Source: an uncultured Acidimicrobiales bacterium (GTDB lineage Bacteria; Actinomycetota; Acidimicrobiia; Acidimicrobiales; Bin134). Taken from it: a stretch of DNA of 64,000 nucleotides. The notes under the pieces were generated by a model that was given only the letters and a program-made list of their open reading frames with translations, was not told the DNA's origin and made no database searches. Of the stretch, positions 53,899 through 61,278 are shown in pieces (position 1 is the stretch's first letter; the number at the start of each line of letters is the position of its first letter). The position numbers were made by a program, and so were the translations under genes. The stretch is from the NCBI GenBank assembly GCA_951813555.1, contig OX638344.1:372001-436000 (forward strand), written 5' to 3'.

Positions 53899-54330
53899 GT
53901 GAACTTGAGGCTGCATCCCCTATTTCAGGAATGGCTTGAACGCCTCGCTGACCCAACTGGCTCCGGAGAGCTATCCGATGTGTATGTCGAAGTGATGGCC
54001 CTGATTTCCGCCCTGGAAGAGTACGGACGCGACCTTGGAGATCCTGAGTGCCACCCCGTTGTTACCGCCAGCTATGACCTGCACGCTCTGCGTCGTTCCC
54101 CTCCAACCATCGCAACCCCCATTGCCGTGGGACCGCCAGTCTTGAGAATCTTGTTCGGGTTTGCTCGTGACGAAAGCGGCAAAGAAGTAGCGGTAGTGGC
54201 ACTTGGGGGTGACAAAACCGCTCTGGGCAACGCTTGGTATCCAGCGAATATCACTCAGGCACAAGATCGGATCGACCAATGGTGTCAACGAAACCCCAGT
54301 TACAAGCCAGTCATGAAGAGAGGAAAATAG
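53899..54330 (+). CDS. Type II toxin, RelE/HigB-like
   Basis: A 143-residue protein placed directly before an XRE-type antitoxin, the reversed order typical of HigBA systems. It starts MNLRLHPLFQEWLERLAD. A core helix has ALISALEEYGRDLGDPECHPV and a beta region with VLRILFGFARDESGKEVAVVALGGDKTALGNAWYPANI follows; the last part, in pieces GGDKT and WYPANI, resembles the C-terminal segment of RelE-superfamily toxins. These toxins cut mRNA on the ribosome. The gene is less GC-rich than its neighbours, which suggests later acquisition. The start is set by the -10 box seven bases upstream. Confidence 0.75.
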   Translation: MNLRLHPLFQEWLERLADPTGSGELSDVYVEVMALISALEEYGRDLGDPECHPVVTASYDLHALRRSPPTIATPIAVGPPVLRILFGFARDESGKEVAVVALGGDKTALGNAWYPANITQAQDRIDQWCQRNPSYKPVMKRGK

Positions 54331-54332
54331 AA

Positions 54333-54740
54333 ATGACTTCAAAGAACAAGACCAGCAGTGTGCCCGTCGACGAGGGGACCATCGAACAGGTGTCCGATAG
54401 CGCTTGGGAACGCGACGACCGACCTGACCGGTTCTACGACAAGATCAGACAAGACCCCATAGCAGCCGCTCGCTTTGAGAGCGTGCTTGCCGAGATTGCG
54501 GAGCACCAGGCAACGCTGACCCAAGTGCGAAAGGCCAAGTCACTGACCCAGACCACCATCGGACAACTCCTCGACATGGACCAGTCTGAAGTGTCTCGAT
54601 TGGAGCGTCGAAGCGACATGCTCTTGTCCACGCTGCGATCCTTCATCCAAGCAGCAGGGGGTGACCTCCAGCTCGTCGCCACATTCCCTGACTCGGAGCC
54701 AGTCCAACTCCTTGTGGGAAAAGCGGAACCCGCTGACTAG
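54333..54740 (+). CDS. XRE-family antitoxin
   Basis: A 135-residue antitoxin. The N-terminal 60 residues are acidic and probably bind the toxin. A Cro/cI-type helix-turn-helix follows in RKAKSLTQTTIGQLLDMDQSEVSRLERR (about residues 72-99), ending with SFIQAAGGDLQLVATFPD, a common tail of HigA-like antitoxins. It starts two bases after the toxin stop with AGAGAGGAAAA upstream. It should neutralise the toxin and bind the 26-bp palindrome. Its stop codon TAG shares the bases CTAG with the stop of the convergent dtd gene. Confidence 0.85.
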   Translation: MTSKNKTSSVPVDEGTIEQVSDSAWERDDRPDRFYDKIRQDPIAAARFESVLAEIAEHQATLTQVRKAKSLTQTTIGQLLDMDQSEVSRLERRSDMLLSTLRSFIQAAGGDLQLVATFPDSEPVQLLVGKAEPAD

Positions 54741-55174
54741 ACCTCCACCATCAGCGTCACGGGGCCGTCGTTGGTGAGTTCGACGGCCATCATGGCGCCG
54801 AAGGAGCCGGTGGCCACGGTGGCGCCTAGGGTGCGGAGCTCGGCGACCAGGTCGTCGATCAAACCGGCGGCTTGATCGGGGGCGGCGGCGGCTAGGAATG
54901 AGGGGCGGCGGCCGCGGCTGATGTCGCCGTAGAGGGTGAACTGGCTCACCACCAGCAGCTCGCCGCTGGTGTCGGCTACCGACAGGTTCATGTGACCGTT
55001 CTCGTCGGTGAAGATGCGCAGGTTCCACAGCTTGCCGGCCATCTTCTTCACCGTGTCGGCGTCGTCGTCATGGGTCACGCCGATCAGACAACACAACCCA
55101 GGGCCGATCTCGCCAATGACCTTGCCGTTCACGCGAACCCGGGCCTCGGCAGCTCGCTGTACCAGTGCTCGCAC
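54737..55174 (-). CDS. dtd: D-aminoacyl-tRNA deacylase
   Basis: A 145-residue hydrolase that frees tRNAs mischarged with D-amino acids or glycine. The start MRALVQRAAEARVRV and the motif SQFTLYGDISRGRRPSF are family hallmarks, the SQFT stretch contacting the substrate. The GP motif, TNDGPVTLMVEV, is at the C-terminus, where cis-prolines enforce stereospecificity. The start is a GTG at 55174, six bases after TATCTT; the open frame extends 181 codons upstream but that part is not protein-like. It diverges from the glycosyltransferase and converges on the toxin-antitoxin locus. Confidence 0.95.
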   Translation of the reverse strand: MRALVQRAAEARVRVNGKVIGEIGPGLCCLIGVTHDDDADTVKKMAGKLWNLRIFTDENGHMNLSVADTSGELLVVSQFTLYGDISRGRRPSFLAAAAPDQAAGLIDDLVAELRTLGATVATGSFGAMMAVELTNDGPVTLMVEV

Positions 55175-55180
55175 GGGCCA

Positions 55181-55186
55181 AAGATA
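55181..55186 (-). promoter_or_regulatory. -10 box, leaderless dtd start
   Basis: On the minus strand TATCTT ends six bases before the GTG at 55174. No ribosome site is present, so this box decides the start within a much longer open frame. Confidence 0.6.
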
Positions 55187-55249
55187 GCGGCCCATTTCGG
55201 TAGTTGAGCATTTGCCAAACCCGCTGAATTCCGAAAACCTTGTGGGGCT

Positions 55250-56515
55250 ATGGTCTCGGCGGATCGCCCGCTCAAAATCGCCCTTTTGTCGTACCGGGGC
55301 AAGCCCCATTGCGGCGGCCAGGGGGTGTACGTCCACCACCTGAGCCGGGCGCTCACCGACCTGGGCCACCACGTAGAGGTACTGAGCGGACAGCCCTATC
55401 CAGTGCTGGATGAGCGCGTGCCGCTGCACCAGCTCCCCAGCCTCGACATCTTCAACGATGTCCACCCAGGACGAATGCCGGGGTTCTGGGAGATCAAGAC
55501 GTGGGCCGATGCCGCCGAGGTGGGCTCGTTCATGACCGGGGCATTCTCGGAGCCGCTGGCCTTTTCTATCCGAGCCTGGCAGTTGCTGCGCTCTCGAATC
55601 GGGGATTTCGACTTGGTACACGACAACCAGTCGCTGGGCTACGGGCTGCTGGCCATCGAGCGCGACGGGCTGCCGGTACTGGGCACCATCCACCACCCCA
55701 TCACCGTCGACCGCCAACTAGAGCTAGAGCATGCCCGGGGCGCGGTGGAGCGGCTGGGCAAGCGACGGTGGTATTCCTTCACCCGGATGCAGTCCCGGGT
55801 GGCCCGCCGGCTCCAGCGCATCATCACCGTGTCGGAGTCGTCGCGCAACGACATCGCCCGAGACCAAAAGGTGCCTCGCCGCCTCATGCACGTGGTCCCG
55901 GTGGGCGTGGACCCCCAACAGTTCCGCCCGCTGCCCGGCGTGGAGCGCTGCCCAGAGCAGATCATCACCACCGCCAGCGCCGACGTGCCCATGAAGGGAC
56001 TGCGCTATCTGCTCGAAGCAGTGGCCAAGCTCCGAACCGAGCGAGACGTGCGCCTGATCGTCATCGGCAAGCCCCGCGAGGGGGGCACCTCGGCGGAGGC
56101 CATTGCCAGCTTGGGTCTGAGCCAGGTGGTGGAGTTCATCTCCGGCGTGCCCGACGAGCGCATCGTGGAGCTGTACGCCACCAGCTCGGTGGCGGTGGTG
56201 CCGTCGCTGTACGAGGGGTTCTCACTGCCCGCCATCGAGGCCATGTGCAGCGGCACACCGCTGGTGGCCACCACCGGCGGGGCGCTGCCCGAGGTGGCCG
56301 GCCCCGACGGCCAGACCTGCGTGTCGGTGCCTCCCGGCGACAGCGAAGCGCTGGCAGCCGCGGTGAGCCGAGTGCTGGACGATCCGGCGATGGCAGCTCG
56401 AATCGGTGCAGCCGGGCGGGAGCGGGTGATCAGCCGGTGGAGCTGGCGCCACACCGCAGAGCAAACGGTAGAGCACTATCGGGCACTGCTCGACGAGTGG
56501 CAGCCCAACCGATAG
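55250..56515 (+). CDS. GT4-family glycosyltransferase
   Basis: A 421-residue GT-B-fold transferase. The N-terminal acceptor half begins KIALLSYRGKPHCGGQGVYVHHLSRAL (glycine-rich loop GGQGVY), and VHDNQSLGYGLL and GTIHHPITVDR follow. The donor half has VPVGVDPQQFRPL, KGLRYLLEAVAKL and the diphosphonucleotide motif VVPSLYEGFSLPAIEAMCSGTPLVATTGGALPEV, split into SLYEGFSLPAIEAM and TGGALPEV. It should move a sugar from a nucleotide-sugar to an envelope or small-molecule acceptor, not identified here. It is followed at 40 bases by a methyltransferase and a toroid-fold protein in one operon. Confidence 0.9.
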   Translation: MVSADRPLKIALLSYRGKPHCGGQGVYVHHLSRALTDLGHHVEVLSGQPYPVLDERVPLHQLPSLDIFNDVHPGRMPGFWEIKTWADAAEVGSFMTGAFSEPLAFSIRAWQLLRSRIGDFDLVHDNQSLGYGLLAIERDGLPVLGTIHHPITVDRQLELEHARGAVERLGKRRWYSFTRMQSRVARRLQRIITVSESSRNDIARDQKVPRRLMHVVPVGVDPQQFRPLPGVERCPEQIITTASADVPMKGLRYLLEAVAKLRTERDVRLIVIGKPREGGTSAEAIASLGLSQVVEFISGVPDERIVELYATSSVAVVPSLYEGFSLPAIEAMCSGTPLVATTGGALPEVAGPDGQTCVSVPPGDSEALAAAVSRVLDDPAMAARIGAAGRERVISRWSWRHTAEQTVEHYRALLDEWQPNR

Positions 56516-56555
56516 GCCCGGCAATCTCGGCGGATCCTGAGGCCCCAGCTCCACC

Positions 56556-57308
56556 ATGTTGACCGTCGACTACCACCGCCTGGGGCTGAAGCCGGGAGAA
56601 CGGCTGCTGGATCTGGGATGCGGGTTCGGGCGCCACGCCTATGAGGCCGCCCGGCGGGGGGCCCAAGTGGTGGCCTGCGATCTGGCTTCAGCCGAGCTGG
56701 CCCAGGTTCGGGCCACGTTCGCGGCCATGAGCGAATCAGGCGAGCAGTACCACGGCACGTGCCAGGCCGCTCAAGGCGATGCCACCCGTCTGCCGTTCCC
56801 CGATCAGTCGTTCGACAGGGTCATCGCCTCTGAAGTGCTCGAACACGTGGATTCCGACGATGCCGCGCTGGCCGAACTGGCCCGGATCCTGCGCCCCGGC
56901 GGGGTGCTGGCCGTGACCGTGCCCACCTGGTTTCCCGAGAAAGTGTGCTGGGCGCTGTCAGATGAGTACCACGCCCCCAAGGCGGTGGGCGGCCACGTGC
57001 GGATCTATCGGCGGGGCGAACTCCGGCGCCGGATCAGACGCGCCGGTCTGTCCCCCTACACGGGTCACCATGCCCACGCGCTTCACAGCCCTTACTGGTG
57101 GCTGCGGTGCGCGGTGGGCCCCAACCGGGACGACCACCGGCTGGTGGCGGCTTACCGTCGGCTCTTGGAATGGGATATTGTTCGCCAACCGAAAATCACC
57201 CGAATAGCCGAACGAGTCCTGAGTCCAGTGCTAGGCAAAAGCCTGGTCCTTTACAGCCGGAAACCAGGATCACACAGTCCAAGGGAGACCGAGCTTGTCG
57301 CTGTCTGA
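56556..57308 (+). CDS. Class I SAM-dependent methyltransferase
   Basis: A 250-residue methyltransferase (Methyltransf_11 type). Motif I is LLDLGCGFGRHAYEAARRGAQVVACDLAS (about residues 18-46, in the part LDLGCGFGRH), motif III DQSFDRVIASEVLEHV, and LARILRPGGVLAVTVPTWFPEK the following strand. A C-terminal half has many aromatic and basic residues (HAHALHSPYWWLRCAV), which may bind a lipid or glycan. The substrate is unknown. The last codons RETELVAV lie in a 13-base sequence, GAGACCGAGCTTG, that recurs 40 bases downstream inside the next gene, which it overlaps by 14 bases. Confidence 0.88.
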   Translation: MLTVDYHRLGLKPGERLLDLGCGFGRHAYEAARRGAQVVACDLASAELAQVRATFAAMSESGEQYHGTCQAAQGDATRLPFPDQSFDRVIASEVLEHVDSDDAALAELARILRPGGVLAVTVPTWFPEKVCWALSDEYHAPKAVGGHVRIYRRGELRRRIRRAGLSPYTGHHAHALHSPYWWLRCAVGPNRDDHRLVAAYRRLLEWDIVRQPKITRIAERVLSPVLGKSLVLYSRKPGSHSPRETELVAV

Positions 57309-58413
57309 ATCCCACAGCCACCGCGAGACCGAGCTTGCCGATGCTGGCACACCCACCCTCAAGGGAACGAAAGACGCCAGGCCCTACGTGGCCGGCGTTC
57401 TGTCGGCGACCGATCTCGAACAAACCGCCGACACCATCGCACGCTGGCAGCTCCCCAACGGCATGATCCCCTGGTTCCCCGGCGGCCACGCCGATCCTTG
57501 GAACCACGTAGAAGCGGCCATGGCCCTTTCGGTAATGGGCCGGCGGACCGAAGCCGAGCGGGCCTACCAGTGGCTAGTGGACAACCAGCGGCCCGATGGC
57601 GCCTGGCACCAGTACTACCTGGCCGACAGCGTGGAACAAGACAAGCTCGACGCCAACTGCGTGGCCTACGTGGCCACCGGGGTGTGGCACCACTACCTGT
57701 GTACCGGCGACCGGGACTTCTTGGAGTCGATGTGGCCGGTGGTGGAGCGGGCAGTGGACTTCGTGCTCGACTTGCAGCTCCCCCGAGGCGAGATCCGCTG
57801 GGCCCGCCACGCCGATGGCACCCCGTGGTCGTTCGCCCTGCTCACCGGATCGTCCAGCATCTGCCACAGCCTGCGGGCGGCCATCGCCGCCGGCGAAGAA
57901 CTGGGCAACGAGCAGCCCGATTGGGAGCTGAGCGCGGCCCGGCTGGCCGACGTGATCCGCACCCAGCCCGATGCCTTCGCCCCCAAGCACCGCTGGGCCA
58001 TGGACTGGTACTACCCGGTTCTGGCTGGCGTAGTCACCGGCCAAGAGGGCCGCACCATGCTGGCCTCCCGGTTCGACCGGTTCGTGATGGACGGCCTCGG
58101 AGTGCGCTGCGTGTCCGACAAGCCCTGGGTGACCGCGGCGGAGACCTGCGAGTGCATCATCGCCCACTTGGGAGTGGGCCGACGAGACGTCGCCACCGAG
58201 ATGTTCGAATGGGTACAAGACCTGCGGGCCGACGATGGCTCTTACTTCACCGGGATGGCCCACCCCGAGCGCACCCACTTCCCCGGCGACGAGCGCACCA
58301 CCTACACCGCCGCCGCCGTCATCCTGGCCGCCGACGCTTTGTCCGGTGCCTCCCCCGCCTCCACCTTGTTCTCCAACCACCGCACCCTCCCCGAGCTCAT
58401 CGCCATCGGCTGA
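57295..58413 (+). CDS. Alpha/alpha-toroid protein, prenyltransferase- or glycosidase-like
   Basis: A 372-residue soluble protein with repeated helical pairs: TIARWQLPNGMIPWFPGGHADPWNHVEAAMAL, AYQWLVDNQRPDGAWHQYY and FVLDLQLPRGEIRWARHADG, in each of which a QxPxG or QRPDG turn recurs. This is the pattern of (alpha/alpha)6 toroids found in squalene-cyclase, prenyltransferase and glycoside hydrolase families. A DPWNHVEA stretch and acidic residues in EQDKLDANC could be catalytic. The role is unknown; the operon with a GT4 glycosyltransferase and a methyltransferase suggests glycan or glycolipid processing. The start is a TTG at 57295 inside the methyltransferase gene; no better start is visible. 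Confidence 0.78.
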   Translation: MSLSESHSHRETELADAGTPTLKGTKDARPYVAGVLSATDLEQTADTIARWQLPNGMIPWFPGGHADPWNHVEAAMALSVMGRRTEAERAYQWLVDNQRPDGAWHQYYLADSVEQDKLDANCVAYVATGVWHHYLCTGDRDFLESMWPVVERAVDFVLDLQLPRGEIRWARHADGTPWSFALLTGSSSICHSLRAAIAAGEELGNEQPDWELSAARLADVIRTQPDAFAPKHRWAMDWYYPVLAGVVTGQEGRTMLASRFDRFVMDGLGVRCVSDKPWVTAAETCECIIAHLGVGRRDVATEMFEWVQDLRADDGSYFTGMAHPERTHFPGDERTTYTAAAVILAADALSGASPASTLFSNHRTLPELIAIG

Positions 58414-58428
58414 GGCTCACGCCGCCTA

Positions 58429-58434
58429 TACCAT
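58429..58434 (+). promoter_or_regulatory. -10 box, leaderless vsr start
   Basis: TACCAT ends six bases before the ATG at 58441. No ribosome site is present. It gives vsr its own transcript, separate from the glycosyltransferase operon upstream. Confidence 0.55.
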
Positions 58435-58440
58435 CGGCTC

Positions 58441-58887
58441 ATGAGTGGGCTGCCGGAGGGGTCTTGGGCTTCGTCGGAGGCAACCCGCAAGTCGATGCAG
58501 GGGAACCGCAGTCGGGATACCAAACCGGAACTGGCGGTTCGCTCGGCGGTGCATCGGCGGGGGCTGCGCTACCGGGTGGCCGCCCGCCCTCTGCCGGAGC
58601 TGCGCCGTACCGCCGATCTGGTGTTCCGCAAGGCCAAGATTGCGGTATTTGTGGATGGCTGCTACTGGCACGGCTGCCCCGAGCATCACACCCAGCCTGC
58701 CACCAACCCCGAGTACTGGTCGGAAAAGATCACCGGCAATATCGCACGAGATCAAGATACCGACGCTCACCTAGTAGAGGCCGGCTGGACCGTCCTTCGC
58801 TTCTGGGAGCACGAAGATCCCGAAACCGTCGCCGAAACCGTTGAGCAGTCTGTCCGGTCTGCCCTCCGAGAGGGTGGGGCTACCTGA
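58441..58887 (+). CDS. vsr: Very short patch repair endonuclease
   Basis: A 148-residue nicking enzyme that cuts next to T:G mismatches formed by deamination of 5-methylcytosine. The N-terminal MQGNRSRDTKPELAVRSAVHRRGLRYRV, seen in pieces NRSRDTKPEL and GLRYRV, is the family start. RTADLVFRKAKIAVFVDGCYWHGCPEH contains the catalytic Asp (ADLVF) and the zinc-binding Cys and His residues. GWTVLRFWEHED is typical. No cytosine-5 methyltransferase is next to it, although most Vsr proteins serve one. It has its own -10 box. The next gene downstream is sodC on the opposite strand. Confidence 0.95.
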   Translation: MSGLPEGSWASSEATRKSMQGNRSRDTKPELAVRSAVHRRGLRYRVAARPLPELRRTADLVFRKAKIAVFVDGCYWHGCPEHHTQPATNPEYWSEKITGNIARDQDTDAHLVEAGWTVLRFWEHEDPETVAETVEQSVRSALREGGAT

Positions 58888-58929
58888 ACGGGAGGACGCC
58901 GTAAGCGACGGCGACTCTGGTTGCTGGAT

Positions 58930-59505
58930 TTATCGGATGATGCCGCAGCCGACGCGGCCTCCGGCACCGCCGATGGGCTGGGTGACGTGATCGTCGGGGC
59001 TCTCGTGGATGATCACCGTGGATCCGTCGGCATCGAGCAGTGTGGGCATTGTGCCGCCGGAAACGGTTACGAGCGAGGTGAAGAACTCTGCTTGAGCGGT
59101 GCCGTCGGCCGCCGCATAGAGATTGGGCAAATCGCCGTTGTCGCCGTTGCCAGCCGTTCGCTCGGGGTTCTTCAACCCGTGCAGCGCGTCGTCGGTGCTG
59201 GTGATATGTCCGGTGGCCGCTTTGAAGTCCGGGGTACACGCACCCACGGCGTGTAGGTGGATGCCATGCCAACCAGGGGTGAGGCCACTCGCCGTCACCG
59301 TCATCAGCACTCCAGTCGGCCCCTGCTCAAAATCGACAGCGCCTATGACATCGCCATCGGAATTCACGATGCTAGCTGAGGCTGTGGAACCCACGCCGTC
59401 GGCCTGGTAGGCCTTCCCGTCTTCGTTGCCGCTCCCGCAAGCTGCGGCCACTAAGGAGAAGCAGGCAACAAGTGCGAATACCTTTCCAAGTTTCCAAGAA
59501 AGCAT
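58930..59505 (-). CDS. sodC: Cu-Zn superoxide dismutase lipoprotein, one zinc ligand altered
   Basis: A 191-residue exported SOD. The N-terminus is a signal peptide with a lipobox ending in Cys23 (SLVAAAC). Copper ligands are present: GIHLHAVGAC (His83, His85), GH (His100, bridging) and VIIHESPDDH (His167). Zinc ligands His109 (ALHG) and Asp125 (GDLPN) are present, but the expected His before GDLPN is Asp122 (DNGDLPN). Cys90 and Cys186 near the end may form the structural disulfide. The enzyme would detoxify superoxide outside the membrane. The ATG has TAACCT seven bases upstream. Confidence 0.88.
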   Translation of the reverse strand: MLSWKLGKVFALVACFSLVAAACGSGNEDGKAYQADGVGSTASASIVNSDGDVIGAVDFEQGPTGVLMTVTASGLTPGWHGIHLHAVGACTPDFKAATGHITSTDDALHGLKNPERTAGNGDNGDLPNLYAAADGTAQAEFFTSLVTVSGGTMPTLLDADGSTVIIHESPDDHVTQPIGGAGGRVGCGIIR

Positions 59506-59512
59506 GGGGTCA

Positions 59513-59518
59513 AGGTTA
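59513..59518 (-). promoter_or_regulatory. -10 box, leaderless sodC start
   Basis: On the minus strand TAACCT ends seven bases before the ATG at 59505. No ribosome site is seen. Confidence 0.55.
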
Positions 59519-59552
59519 CATCGTGTTATAGGCCCAAGCTCGCCAATCGGTT

Positions 59553-60752
59553 TCAGCAGCGGAAGCGGAGGGCTCGGGATTGGCGGCGGGTGGTGATTTG
59601 GTCGGCGCGCTGGTCGGGGGTGAGGCGGGTGGTGAAGTGGGGGAGGTGGTGGTCGATTTCGGCGAAGGGCACTACTAGGCCTTCGGGGGTGGGCATGGTG
59701 GAGCTGAGCACCCAGCGGAAGGTGATGAGGGCTTCGGGGCGGCCTTCGGTGTCGAGCCAGTTCTGCATGCCGGGGTCGTTGTGAGCCACCACGATGCGGA
59801 AGCGGCCGTCGGAGTCGGTGGCGATCTGAGCGTTGTTGAGGCTCACGGTGCGATTGGCGAAGTCCAGTGATTCGAACCAGGCGTAGCTGTAGATCATGAA
59901 CGACCAGTACTGGGCTTGGGGCACGTCGCAGGTGACGATCATGGCCTCGTCGGGGGCCAATTCATAGGAGCAGCCGCCATAGCCGATGGCATCGGCCCCA
60001 CCGGGCACTGAGCGGGGGCCGTAGAACTCGTTGGGCGGGGCAGCCCGGCGACTGCGCTCCATCCACTGGCTCCAGAACACCAAGGCGTCCTCAGCCCAGG
60101 CCACCGCCCGCTCTAGGGCTTCGGCCATCGAGGCTGGTTCGAGAGGCCCAGGTTGCTGACCCTCGCTTCCCAACCGCTCGATGTAGAAGCTGCCCGGCTC
60201 CTCGACCATCCAATCGACGTTGTACTCCCGCAACGAGATGTGGTCGGTGTGCTCGTCGATGGGCAGCCAGTTGCCGTCGTGGGGAGTGGCGCTGGCGATG
60301 AAGGTGAAGCTGCCGTCGGGATCGACGGCGAAGTCGTCGCTGGAACGCTCGGCGGTGATGCCCAGCTGGTCTTGGTGCATCTCTCCATGAGCGCTTTGGA
60401 TCACGAACATCGCCCCCGGTGGCAGCCACCCGGTTACCTGATAGGTGTTCTCGGCGCTTACGTGAGCCCGCCAATAGGTGTTGTCCACGTTGGGGCCGCC
60501 CCAGCGCATCACATCATCGTTGTGGCGGTACATCACCGGGAAATCCCGATCGCAAAACTCCACCTGCTCGAGCCACCCTTGCATGAGCAGCCGGCCTAGA
60601 TGCCGGTAGCCCTCGGCCCGATCCGCCGCCCCCGCCGGAAAGTCGCTTTCCAACAGCCGATCCCCTGCCGCTTTCAACCGGTCGCAAAACTCCCGCCACG
60701 CCTCGCCCGATGCCAGTTTCTGCTCGTTGTCCACACCCGCGAAGCTAGTCAT
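59553..60752 (-). CDS. DUF1214 domain protein
   Basis: A 399-residue protein of unknown activity. Its last third matches DUF1214, seen in QYWSFMIYSYAWFESLDF, TVSLNNAQIATDSDGRFRIVVAHNDPG and EALITFRWVLSS, the pattern ending in the R-x-Y/W strand of that fold. The first 130 residues are helical, and a beta-rich middle part has NTYWRAHVSAENTYQVTGW. DUF1214 proteins often occur together with DUF1254 proteins; no such partner is here. The ATG at 60752 was chosen; a TTG eight codons upstream is possible. It starts 13 bases after the stop of the damaged toxin gene on the same strand. Confidence 0.78.
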   Translation of the reverse strand: MTSFAGVDNEQKLASGEAWREFCDRLKAAGDRLLESDFPAGAADRAEGYRHLGRLLMQGWLEQVEFCDRDFPVMYRHNDDVMRWGGPNVDNTYWRAHVSAENTYQVTGWLPPGAMFVIQSAHGEMHQDQLGITAERSSDDFAVDPDGSFTFIASATPHDGNWLPIDEHTDHISLREYNVDWMVEEPGSFYIERLGSEGQQPGPLEPASMAEALERAVAWAEDALVFWSQWMERSRRAAPPNEFYGPRSVPGGADAIGYGGCSYELAPDEAMIVTCDVPQAQYWSFMIYSYAWFESLDFANRTVSLNNAQIATDSDGRFRIVVAHNDPGMQNWLDTEGRPEALITFRWVLSSTMPTPEGLVVPFAEIDHHLPHFTTRLTPDQRADQITTRRQSRALRFRC

Positions 60753-60765
60753 CAATGCCGCCCCC

Positions 60766-61029
60766 CTATTCGCCAAAGCGTTTTCCGATCAGCTCGGTAA
60801 CCAGCAGAACCCCTTGGGCTTCAAACACCGTGACGAAAATGTGCGCCTGTCCCAAATCTTCCCAGCGGCGGTTGGGAGGCCGACCAGGCTATCGTTTGCC
60901 GGGCAACTCGGACGCCGGCTGTTCAATCAGCTCTGCCAGTTGTTCAAGGAGCGCCAGCCTGTCTCCGTTGTCCTTGTCCTCTGCCCACCGCTCAAAAGCT
61001 CTGTCGAGCGACCTGAACTTCCAGGCCAC
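60766..61029 (-). pseudogene. Toxin-like gene with in-frame amber stop
   Basis: From a GTG at 61029 the frame reads 46 codons (VAWKFRSLDRAFERWAEDKD first), meets a TAG at 60891-60889, then continues in the same frame for 40 codons to a second TAG at 60768-60766. The part after the amber reads like protein (WEDLGQAHIFVTVFEAQGVLLVTE), a helix-to-strand pattern resembling RelE/ParE-type toxins. The total of 87 codons (including the amber) is a normal toxin size. It lies five bases after a short acidic gene that could be its antitoxin. The simplest reading is one point mutation to TAG in a toxin gene; the family is not certain. Confidence 0.55.
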
Positions 61030-61034
61030 TTGGG

Positions 61035-61208
61035 CTAATCAGATGAATTGAGCCTGGCTATTCGCTGTTTGATGTCGTCAAGCGTCGTCAAGTCGTCCAC
61101 GGGGAGCCCTTGGGCAATGATCTCGTGCATCTCAGCGTCGGCCAGCTCGGATTTGCGATCTATCTCGCCGTAGTCGTAGTCGGGGGAGCCCGGATCAGGC
61201 AGGGTCAT
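61035..61208 (-). CDS. Small acidic protein, possible antitoxin
   Basis: A 57-residue acidic protein: MTLPDPGSPDYDYGEIDRKS, then ELADAEMHEIIAQGLPVDDL and a last helix DDIKQRIARLNSSD. Size, charge and a position directly before a damaged toxin-like gene make it a candidate antitoxin. I chose the ATG at 61208 since the frame upstream (to 61415) reads as low-complexity Pro/Ser sequence opposite the methyltransferase gene. GAGG is three bases upstream, closer than ideal. No known domain is recognised. Confidence 0.5.
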   Translation of the reverse strand: MTLPDPGSPDYDYGEIDRKSELADAEMHEIIAQGLPVDDLTTLDDIKQRIARLNSSD

Positions 61209-61278
61209 TGCCTCGTTGGCTTTTGGCTCCACCTTTCGAGGATACCTTGATGGCGATCGATTGCGACAGGGGTTGAGA

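Noticed and set aside
54737-54740. CTAG shared by the stop codons of the antitoxin and dtd genes
   Set aside because: A neat overlap of convergent stops, but expected now and then because CTAG is its own reverse complement.
54737-55717. Long reading of dtd from 55717
   Set aside because: The extra 181 codons run antisense through the glycosyltransferase gene and resemble no protein; the leaderless GTG at 55174 gives the exact family start.
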